This document shows positions 12,601-16,074 of a stretch of 16,074 nt of DNA, piece by piece. Position 1 is the stretch's first letter; every line of letters starts with the position of its first letter. This DNA comes from Phoronis ovalis (lineage: Eukaryota; Phoronida; Phoronidae), in the NCBI GenBank assembly GCA_028565635.1, contig JAOXYB010025014.1, positions 1 through 16,074 on the forward strand, read 5' to 3'. A model generated the notes under the pieces. That model was given only the letters and a program-made list of their open reading frames with translations, searched no databases and had not been told where the DNA came from. The position numbers and the translations under genes are program-made.

Positions 12601-12636
12601 GAAGCCTTACAATATGCAGAGGAGTCCTACGTATAA
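464..12636 (+). CDS. ARHGAP20: ARHGAP20-like Rho GTPase-activating protein, partial (5' end outside window)
   Basis: Ten spliced exons give 1,398 complete codons ending in TAA (12634-12636). Domains in order are the C-terminal part of a PH domain, an RA domain, a basic linker, a RhoGAP domain and a 933-residue low-complexity tail. Diagnostic matches are GWPTTNVVATFSSP in the PH domain, SGKEDAPYPLIGHEHPY and IKMSHIRD in the RA domain, and GMFRKSA, KEFLRSMP and NAYNLGVCVGPSLLWP in the RhoGAP domain. This order and these blocks are those of vertebrate ARHGAP20. The family acts at membranes and cytoskeleton, stimulating GTP hydrolysis on Rho downstream of Rap1. Every exon is bounded by AG and GT, and all phases agree. 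The visible part alone is longer than the vertebrate protein (about 1,190 residues as I recall), mostly because of the tail. An initiator Met for the full-length form is not in the window. Family assignment is firm; orthology is inferred. Confidence 0.93.
656..1410 (+). other. Intron (PH-domain exon to linker exon)
   Basis: A 755-bp GT-AG intron, phase 2. It is AT-rich with short T runs. I see no exon, RNA gene or clear repeat in it. Confidence 0.85.
1411..1495 (+). CDS. ARHGAP20: Exon: PH-RA linker and first RA strand
   Basis: Acceptor CTCAATTTCAG precedes 1411 and donor GTAAAG follows 1495. It completes the split serine codon from the previous exon and ends in phase 0. The peptide includes SEEKSKEQPQTVSLKVINKD. 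The stretch TVSLKVINKDME fits the opening beta strand of the RA domain (compare the family pattern I-P-L-K-I-x-x-K-D). The acidic and lysine-rich start fits the linker after the PH helix. Confidence 0.88.
1496..2283 (+). other. Intron with (GAA)n microsatellite
   Basis: A 788-bp GT-AG intron, phase 0. It contains a short purine microsatellite of GAA/AGA units at about 2124-2145. The 10-mer AGGTCAAACA occurs at 1741-1750 and again near 1908-1917; nothing larger was recognised. Confidence 0.8.
2124..2145 (+). repeat. (GAA)n trinucleotide microsatellite
   Basis: About six GAA/AGA units follow GGAGG within intron 2. It is a simple repeat with no sign of function. Confidence 0.8.
2284..2361 (+). 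CDS. ARHGAP20: Exon: middle of RA domain
   Basis: Acceptor TATTTTTCAG precedes 2284 and donor GTAATG follows 2361. It is 26 codons, phase 0 at both ends. The peptide runs SKEFPIGNHCEASECVQKC and ends MEEFGIQ. The segment with EASECVQKCMEEFGI fits the RA domain's central amphipathic helix, which presents one face to the Ras-family partner. The length is a multiple of three, so skipping would keep the frame but remove this helix. Confidence 0.88.
2362..4580 (+). other. Intron 3, hosting the candidate alternative first exon
   Basis: A 2,219-bp GT-AG intron, phase 0, splitting the RA domain. Apart from the candidate promoter and exon at 3961-4069 it is AT-rich with a T12 run near 3320. No other supportable feature was seen. 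Confidence 0.85.
3961..4069 (+). promoter_or_regulatory. Candidate internal promoter and alternative first exon
   Basis: Inside intron 3, a TATATAAG box at 3961-3968 lies 61 bases upstream of an ATG (4022-4024) in a strong start context (GTGACCATGG). The ATG opens 16 codons, MAGLSLPFYKPKRHFS, running directly into a GTAAGT donor at 4070. The coding part ends in phase 0 and the next exon (4581) begins in phase 0, so splicing would give a frame-correct protein starting mid-RA domain and retaining RhoGAP and tail. An in-frame TGA at 3998-4000 argues that this ATG would be the start. Alternatively it could be a 63-base cassette exon (4007-4069, acceptor ACACAG), also in frame, but the pyrimidine tract is poor. 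There is no expression evidence. Confidence 0.45.
4581..4650 (+). CDS. ARHGAP20: Exon: RA domain, conserved DxHLW-SGKEDAPYPLIG block
   Basis: Acceptor GATTTTGCAG precedes 4581 and donor GTAAGT follows 4650. It enters in phase 0 and leaves one base (phase 1). It encodes EGDAKDFHLWVVSGKEDAP followed by YPLIG. This is the most strongly conserved block of the ARHGAP20 RA domain, covering the late strands. The same acceptor would receive the candidate internal first exon at 4022-4069. Confidence 0.95.
4651..7741 (+). other. Long intron 4
   Basis: A 3,091-bp GT-AG intron, phase 1, splitting the glycine codon of the PLIG/HE junction. It is AT-rich with many short stops. A small 7-bp inverted repeat (CCAGGGA/TCCCTGG) lies at 6758-6777. 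I see no gene, RNA gene or transposon that I can support. Confidence 0.85.
7742..7915 (+). CDS. ARHGAP20: Exon: end of RA domain and start of linker
   Basis: Acceptor TTCGTTTTCAG precedes 7742 and donor GTATGT follows 7915. Two bases complete the split glycine; 57 codons follow, and one base is left. It encodes HEHPYSIKMSHIRDGSKVDA, then an acidic stretch, then CQFMLRN and a lysine-rich end KKPKKFSL. The HExPYxIKMSHxRD block matches the family. The CQF-L-R segment corresponds to the CQFILKPS-like block that precedes the linker in vertebrates, as I recall it. Confidence 0.94.
8063..8232 (+). CDS. ARHGAP20: Exon: basic linker entering RhoGAP domain
   Basis: Acceptor TACCTTTTCAG precedes 8063 and donor GTAAGC follows 8232. 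It encodes a lysine-rich run (HKKSKKTKKSPLRIIFKKSQ), then SPTSPCATGRLFGHVLSDLC and NDTLPKPIM. The G-x-LFG...L..LC...LPKPI pattern is the standard entry into a RhoGAP fold of this family (first helices). The basic cluster could contact acidic membrane or act as a nuclear-localisation-like patch; that is inference. Introns shorten abruptly from here (147, 149 and 121 bp). Confidence 0.93.
8382..8546 (+). CDS. ARHGAP20: Exon: RhoGAP catalytic core with arginine finger
   Basis: Acceptor TTTTTCTTTAG precedes 8382 and donor GTAAGT follows 8546. It is 55 codons, phase 0 at both ends. It contains MSGMFRKSASARVCRELREK, which is the GIFRxSA loop; the Arg after Phe is the arginine finger that completes the Rho active site. 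The exon ends at the conserved Lys just before the next exon's EFLR. The catalytic Arg is present, so the domain is probably active. Confidence 0.95.
8668..8777 (+). CDS. ARHGAP20: Exon: RhoGAP domain, KxFLR block
   Basis: Acceptor TGTTTTTTTTAG precedes 8668 and donor GTAGGT follows 8777. It encodes EFLRSMPDCLLQYENYDEW, a variable polar loop, and VEAIKR. With the Lys from the previous exon it forms the K-x-FLR-x-(I/L/M)P element whose Lys and Arg stabilise the RhoGAP active site. It leaves two bases in phase 2. Confidence 0.94.
8778..9106 (+). other. Intron 8
   Basis: A 329-bp GT-AG intron, phase 2, within the RhoGAP domain. A chance ATG at 9081 is in frame with the next exon but lies before the ATTTCAG acceptor, so it is not a start. 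Nothing else was seen. Confidence 0.85.
9107..9456 (+). CDS. ARHGAP20: Exon: C-terminal RhoGAP domain and start of tail
   Basis: Acceptor ACTATTTCAG precedes 9107 and donor GTAATT follows 9456. It encodes VEKLPVVNRELLRHFMCIL, then NKMNAYNLGVCVGPSLLWP, then VPLLVQFMVENCEEILGEE. The N-K-M-x-A-x-NL-x-V-x-x-x-P block carries the conserved Asn that contacts the Rho switch region. The end DSSTDSDSIHSLLSMQDGTG is the start of the serine-rich tail. If the following intron were retained, translation would stop within a few codons (TAA at 9468-9470). Confidence 0.95.
9457..9832 (+). other. Intron 9
   Basis: A 376-bp GT-AG intron, phase 1, between the end of the RhoGAP domain and the giant tail exon. 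Stops occur soon after the donor in the exon's frame. No other content was recognised. Confidence 0.85.
9833..12636 (+). CDS. ARHGAP20: Exon: giant terminal coding exon, 933-residue disordered tail
   Basis: Acceptor TTTATTTACAG precedes 9833; the frame stays open for 2.8 kb to TAA at 12634-12636. No globular domain is visible. The tail is rich in Ser, Pro, Asn, Gln and Lys. Linear motifs include RRGSEP (10177), RRCSDP (10729) and RRKSASAP (10849); PPPY (10654), PPSY (11494) and PPPY (12346); PPPLPPKS, an SH3-ligand-like stretch (11002); KKEKKK, a basic patch (about 11670); four R-[EK]-[ND]-S sites (12052-12177); and C-terminal ESYV. I recall RRCSEP motifs in the vertebrate ARHGAP20 tail too, supporting one family. 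A probable coiled-coil helix (IERIRQTVKSAKARELFVK) sits after PPSY. Open ATGs upstream of 9833 are intronic and not starts. Confidence 0.93.
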
Positions 12637-12965
12637 GTTATATTTGTGTCAGTATGCCAAATTTCGACTTTGCAAATGTAATGTGCTTTTTGCAGTTTTA
12701 TGCATGTTTACGTTGACTTCATACTAGTCAGTGAAGGTTACGGTAAACAACTAATGTTGTATTAAGATCATGTATTTTGAAAATATCAGCTTAAGAATGG
12801 TATTTCATTTGTAAGCAGATACTTGGGCATTGTATTTGTATTCACTATAATGGAATATTTATGCATTTTTTATAAATTCTAAGTTGTTCCTACAAGAGTG
12901 TTATTATGTACTTTCACTAGTTTTATAGTGGGACATTCCTTCAGGTTTGTTGTTCATTGTATCCT

Positions 12966-12971
12966 AATAAA
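12966..12971 (+). terminator. Proximal polyadenylation signal AATAAA
   Basis: A canonical hexamer 330 bases after the stop codon (CCTAATAAACG), followed within 30 bases by AT-rich sequence with some TTTG. It would give the short UTR. Confidence 0.5.
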
Positions 12972-13114
12972 CGTAGTACAACATACTTTGTAACATAGTA
13001 TAAAGACTATACTATTAAAAAAGTAGATTAGTTAAACTATTGCCTCTCCCATATTTATATTTCTTTCATAACTACATTAATATATGCACCATTAGTACTG
13101 CTAGATTAAAATTT

Positions 13115-13139
13115 TACATGCCGTTCATTAAGGCATGTA
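13115..13139 (+). other. Stem-loop in 3' UTR
   Basis: TACATGCC and GGCATGTA form a perfect 8-bp stem around a 9-base loop, with flanking AAAAT/ATTTT able to extend it past mismatches. Function unknown. Confidence 0.45.
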
Positions 13140-13251
13140 TATTTTATAAACTTTTTTAAACATAAAAGAACTGAGATATGTTTTGGTAATGTTACCTAAT
13201 GGCGCATATTGTAGTTGCTGTAGGTTCTTTCCCACTTCATTCTACTTCATT

Positions 13252-13267
13252 TGTAAATATGTAAATA
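13252..13267 (+). promoter_or_regulatory. Two abutting Pumilio-response-like elements
   Basis: TGTAAATA occurs at 13252-13259 and again at 13260-13267 with no gap. This matches the PUF-protein consensus TGTANATA exactly, twice, inside the likely long 3' UTR. A third match, TGTACATA, is at 13743-13750. PUF binding usually lowers mRNA stability or translation. Confidence 0.45.
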
Positions 13268-13969
13268 TGTACCTTATGCAGGAAGTTCATCCTACAGTGA
13301 AGCTGCAATGTAATTGTGATGCTGAGCCATTTAATACTTCAACTATTTTTTTATGCCAAAAATTTGTATTTAGTCACATTCGCAAGTGAAACTTTTTTTG
13401 GTAGAAATGACACGTTTGTAGGATTTGGGTTTATCAGACCAACAATCTGACAGTAGCCACTCACTTTTGTGTATAGCTTGTCCAATATCAGTAAATGCCA
13501 TAGCTGTGAGCTATTTTCAGATTTCAGTCATCATTTTGCTAGAGAAAACAGTTTCATTCAACAGCAAGAAATTTTAAACTGCTTTCTGTATGTTGACTGA
13601 ATTGTAGAAGTTGATAATTAAGTGCAGTGGGCTTGAGATTTTTAAGAGTATTTATAGAGATAATAAAAGTAGAATGATACAAATTTGGAATGCACCCAGG
13701 TGGTGTAAGCTAAATAAGTCACACATTTTCATTTCTGTCATCTGTACATAATATCATTTTGTTGCCATGACGTCTTGCCTTAAACTTGCTTAATTCTATA
13801 GCTTATGTTATTTCAATTCTCAAGAAAATAAATTGTTTTAAAATTTATATCAACTTGTATTTTTTTAATTTGCATACTAGAAACAGAAGACTTCCAGCTC
13901 TAAATGTTACTAATTGTAATAATCATTGGAGGACTGAAAAACATAGTCTCACTCAAAGTGTAAAGTATG

Positions 13970-13975
13970 AATAAA
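13970..13975 (+). terminator. Distal polyadenylation signal AATAAA
   Basis: The last canonical hexamer (ATGAATAAAAAAC) before sequence character changes; TGTCTCT follows closely as a possible downstream element. Two further hexamers at 13662 and 13827 are alternatives. Confidence 0.4.
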
Positions 13976-13990
13976 AAACTTGTCTCTAAG

Positions 13991-14213
13991 GGGTCTAGCC
14001 ACCTTAATTTAGAAAATGAGTTTGGATTTAATGAGAAACAGTACTAGCATCCCAAGTGTCCGGCAAGATTGGGTTGCGCTATTGTACAAGCTATATAACT
14101 CTGTTTTAATCACTTGCACCATATTGCCATCACCACTAGAGGTCATTAGTTCCTGAGCCTTTAGCAAGTCCAGTAAGTTTTAGTTGGATTGCAGTATATG
14201 ACGACAGCAGTTA
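13991..14213. other. Intergenic sequence between gene end and transposon
   Basis: Nothing is recognised on the plus strand. On the minus strand 14213-14161 continues the reading frame interrupted by the transposon and ends at TAA (14163-14161). Confidence 0.5.
14161..14213 (-). pseudogene. Continuation of the minus-strand frame beyond the transposon
   Basis: If the element and one copy of the 8-bp repeat are removed, the frame runs on without shift for about 17 codons (VTAVVIYCNPTKTYWTC) to TAA at 14163-14161. This supports an insertion into a formerly continuous frame. A short open run can occur by chance. Confidence 0.35.
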
Positions 14214-14221
14214 CTGCTGCT

Positions 14222-14264
14222 CCGAGGGGGTGGGTCAATATGAAAGTGGGTACCCATGTTCCAA
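14222..14264 (+). repeat. Left terminal inverted repeat
   Basis: Begins CCGAGGGGG and contains TCAATATGAAAGTGGGTACC and CATGTTCCAA. It matches the reverse complement of 14746-14787 with roughly four differences. Confidence 0.8.
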
Positions 14265-14280
14265 TATGACTTCAAAAAAG

Positions 14281-14690
14281 CCCCTAACGAAGTGAAATTC
14301 TGCAAAAAGTACACCCCTAAGGAAGCGATTTTTTTTAAAAATATACCCCTAAGGAATTGCTTTTTTTTTTTAAAATACACCCCTAAGGAAGTGGATCATG
14401 TGATACCTGAACCCTGACCTGACCTATCGTATGCCGTGTTTTAAAAGGTCATTCTCAAAATAGCATCAATTCAGGAATTCGAAGTGACTTTCATATGACC
14501 GGGAATACACATTCTGGTAAACATATTAAGTTTTCTTGACTGTATTTGCACACCTAACGAAGTGACATTTTAACGATTACCCTAACGAAGTCAAACTTCC
14601 AAGCAACGTACATCCCTTAGGAAGTGTCACACCTCCAAAAAACCACCCCTTTTCGTGATTTTAGCCAAAAAAAACAGACCCTAAGCACGT
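14281..14690 (+). repeat. Internal array of CCCCTAAGGAAGTG-like units, about 33-bp period
   Basis: Copies start near 14281, 14314, 14346 and 14380 (spacings 33, 32, 34). Further degenerate copies are near 14551, 14579, 14614 and 14678. Units vary between TAAGGAAG and TAACGAAG and are separated by A/T-rich spacers. A perfect CGTAACG-TG-CGTTACG hairpin (14688-14703) closes the array. Such subterminal repeats are often transposase-binding sites. Confidence 0.65.
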
Positions 14691-14745
14691 AACGTGCGTT
14701 ACGCGCCGGCAGTTCGAAAAAGATACCCTTTCACGCGAAATTTTG

Positions 14746-14787
14746 TTGGAACATGCGTACCCACTTTCATATTGACCACCCCCCGGG
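14746..14787 (-). repeat. Right terminal inverted repeat
   Basis: Begins TTGGAACATGCGTACCCACT on the plus strand and ends CCCCCCGGG. It is the inverted partner of 14222-14264. Confidence 0.8.
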
Positions 14788-15154
14788 CTGCTGCTGCCAC
14801 CTTTTGACATAGTTCTGAGAGTCTGTCATTTGATTTTCTTAAAAAAGCTGATACATTAGTTTTCTTAGCTTCACTGTATATGTCTCGGTACATTACAAGT
14901 TGTACAATTTTCAAATTTGATAATGCCATTTCGGGAAAAACATTAATTCTCACACGAGTTTGAACTCAGATTTGTCCTTCATATAGAAGCTCCAAATTTG
15001 TTGAATCTTGATCTCGGTTGCCTCTTCCTGTTAATCCTACCATGACATCACTTGCACAATCATCATCAGGTACATAATTCAGAAGCTGATTGGTCCATGA
15101 AGAGTATGTAACTAGATGGCCAGGGATTCCAAGTTCTGCTGGAAGTTTTTGTGA
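14788..15154 (-). pseudogene. Minus-strand coding remnant, unrecognised family, interrupted by TGA and by a transposon
   Basis: Read on the minus strand from an acceptor (CCAATTTTAG, AG at 15156-15155), one frame gives 62 codons including LPAELGIPGHLVTYSSWTNQ and LLNYVPDDDCASDVMVGLTG. A TGA follows at 14968-14966. The same frame then continues with RVRINVFPEMALSNLKIVQL and SAFLRKSNDRLSELCQKVAA until the transposon. Composition on both sides of the TGA is protein-like, with balanced amino acids and alternating helix patterns. Either this is a genuine terminal exon ending at TGA, or a pseudogene with a nonsense change (for example CGA to TGA). I do not recognise the family. Confidence 0.5.
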
Positions 15155-15159
15155 CTAAA

Positions 15160-15443
15160 ATTGGTAATATTAATCATCATGAGTCATATATTTATAAAAT
15201 ATTAATAAAAAATAGAAATCTGCACACACAAAAAGGTTTTAGAACAAAACGGCTTCTCAACTACCTAGTATTATCAAATGGACATACAGAGATGTAATGA
15301 TTTTATACCAAGAGATGTTTGATATTTCAGTTGATATATTATGGATATTATAACTCGTGTACAACCAAGAAACTACATACAAAGCAAGACCCGGATAACA
15401 CCTATAATCTCGTTAATACACAAAACTAATATACTCTCGTTAC
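15160..15443. other. Spacer between minus-strand remnants
   Basis: AT-rich; would be an intron of the minus-strand gene if that gene is real. No other feature is recognised. Plus-strand open runs here are shadows of the minus-strand frames. Confidence 0.4.
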
Positions 15444-15532
15444 AACAGAGACATAGTGTATTCATCTATCTCTTCACACAGAAAGTTTTGTTGTGCTTCC
15501 ATGTATGCCTTTTCTGCTGCTATTCCAGCATT
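15444..15532 (-). pseudogene. Candidate minus-strand exon or exon remnant
   Basis: Between AG (15534-15533) and a GTAACG donor (15443-15442), the minus strand reads NAGIAAEKAYMEAQQNFLCE then EIDEYTMSL. This is helical, acidic and protein-like. The end phase (2) does not fit the start phase of the frame at 15154, so an exon is missing, the splice sites differ, or the gene is broken. No family recognised. Confidence 0.4.
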
Positions 15533-15558
15533 CTACTATATAGACCTAGACTACGGCA

Positions 15559-15656
15559 GTCATAGGAGGGCCATGTATCTAGAATTACTTAAAAATTTGA
15601 TTAAATCCATCAATTTTAGTCTGCTGTTCCTGCACAGTTATGTGGAAGTCAATTGA
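15559..15656 (-). repeat. Duplicated segment, copy 1, with minus-strand open frame
   Basis: About 98 bases, some 85-90% identical by eye to 15722-15820, same orientation, 163 bp apart. On the minus strand, 15689-15585 is open for 34 codons and includes ELSIDFHITVQEQQTKIDGF before a TAA at 15587-15585. It looks like a duplicated exon fragment of the same unknown gene as 14788-15532. Confidence 0.55.
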
Positions 15657-15721
15657 GAGCTCAGTCTCCCGCAGTATGGAGGGCGGTGGTTATTGTATGT
15701 TCGTATAATTGGCCATAGTTG

Positions 15722-15820
15722 GTCATAGGAGGGCCATGTATCTATAAATTACTTAAAAAATTGATTAAATTCATCCATTAGTGTGCTGTTCCTGCACAAT
15801 TATGTCGAAGTCAATTGAAA
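15722..15820 (-). repeat. Duplicated segment, copy 2, frameshifted
   Basis: Second copy of the 98-base segment. Its minus strand reads LSIDFDIIVQEQHTNG and then stops, because it is two bases shorter than copy 1 near 15775-15780. A possible acceptor (TTGATCAG) lies just before it on the minus strand. Confidence 0.55.
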
Positions 15821-16074
15821 GCTGATCAAAACTAAGACCGATGCCTATATTACAATATGCTAATATGCTAATAGATCCCAACAGATTACCTTAATGCGAG
15901 GCATGTCAGGGATGTACACACTACAAGGCTCTATTAATGGGGTTAACACCGTGGATGTGTCCTACCAAATTGTACATGCCTCGTTTTTCCCTGGGTCCAC
16001 ATCGCTCCCACTAGATAGGAATTTAATTATAAATTAACTCGGAAAATATTACCCTAGTAAAATACGATGGTTTT
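15821..16074. other. Right-edge sequence with an inverted repeat
   Basis: CGAGGCATGT (15897-15906) and ACATGCCTCG (15974-15983) are a perfect 10-bp inverted repeat 67 bases apart. A short direct repeat AATATGCTA occurs twice at 15854-15871. No gene is recognised. Confidence 0.45.

Larger units (their letters stand above)
12637..13990 (+). other. ARHGAP20: 3' untranslated region of the ARHGAP20-like gene (end approximate)
   Basis: AT-rich sequence without exons follows the stop codon. AATAAA hexamers occur at 12966-12971, 13662-13667, 13827-13832 and 13970-13975, so a short UTR of about 350 bases and a long one of about 1.35 kb are both possible. Pumilio-type TGTANATA motifs sit at 13252, 13260 and 13743, all beyond the first poly(A) signal. 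A stem-loop with an 8-bp stem is at 13115-13139. The true cleavage sites cannot be seen. Confidence 0.6.
14222..14787. mobile_element. Non-autonomous TIR DNA element (MITE-like), 566 bp
   Basis: The ends are near-perfect inverted repeats. 14222-14264 (GGGTCAATATGAAAGTGGGT within it) pairs with 14746-14787, over about 42 bases with a few mismatches and a one-base gap. CTGCTGCT at 14214-14221 and again at 14788-14795 fits an 8-bp target duplication, a length typical of hAT-type transposases. No transposase ORF is present, so the element depends on a partner in trans. The interior holds at least eight same-direction copies of a CCCCTAAGGAAGTG motif. The duplication is low-complexity, so superfamily is uncertain. 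Confidence 0.75.

Noticed and set aside
14180-14380. 66-codon minus-strand open frame with repeated lysine and GxFL patterns
   Set aside because: It is the translated repeat array and left end of the transposon, crossing the element boundary. The periodic peptide reflects the DNA repeat.

Overview
This is nuclear DNA from an animal, not a prokaryotic window. It is AT-rich, split by GT-AG introns, and holds one large gene on the plus strand. The gene is the 3' portion of an ARHGAP20-type Rho GTPase-activating protein (PH, Ras-association and RhoGAP domains, then a long disordered tail). Base composition, intron sizes and DNA-transposon debris fit a marine invertebrate, possibly a mollusc. That is inference; nothing here fixes the species.

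Layout. 1-463: intron or upstream sequence, with a C-run that looks like a transposon end near 60-125. 464-12636: ten coding exons (464-655, 1411-1495, 2284-2361, 4581-4650, 7742-7915, 8063-8232, 8382-8546, 8668-8777, 9107-9456, 9833-12636). All junctions keep the reading frame and give 1,398 complete codons before TAA. The N-terminus, including the first part of the PH domain, lies left of the window. 12637 to about 13990: 3' UTR with several possible poly(A) signals and Pumilio-type motifs. 14222-14787: a non-autonomous terminal-inverted-repeat element with an internal array of about 33 bp period, flanked by an 8-bp direct repeat. 14161-15820: broken minus-strand coding remnants, tail-to-tail with the RhoGAP gene; the transposon lies inside them.

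Function. The RhoGAP core keeps the arginine finger, the Lys/Arg pair and the Asn-Leu motif, so it should be catalytically competent. By family knowledge, ARHGAP20 proteins receive a Ras-family (Rap1) signal at the RA domain and down-regulate Rho. The tail carries three PPxY motifs, RRxSxP-type candidate 14-3-3 sites, a cluster of R-x-x-S sites and a C-terminal ESYV that fits a class I PDZ ligand, so it reads as a docking and phosphorylation platform.

Most interesting points: (1) a candidate alternative promoter and first exon inside intron 3 (TATA 3961, ATG 4022, donor 4070) that joins in frame to the exon at 4581 and would give an isoform lacking the PH domain and half the RA domain; (2) the transposon insertion that splits a minus-strand reading frame, which joins again in frame once the element and one copy of the direct repeat are removed; (3) an in-frame TGA within that same minus-strand frame.
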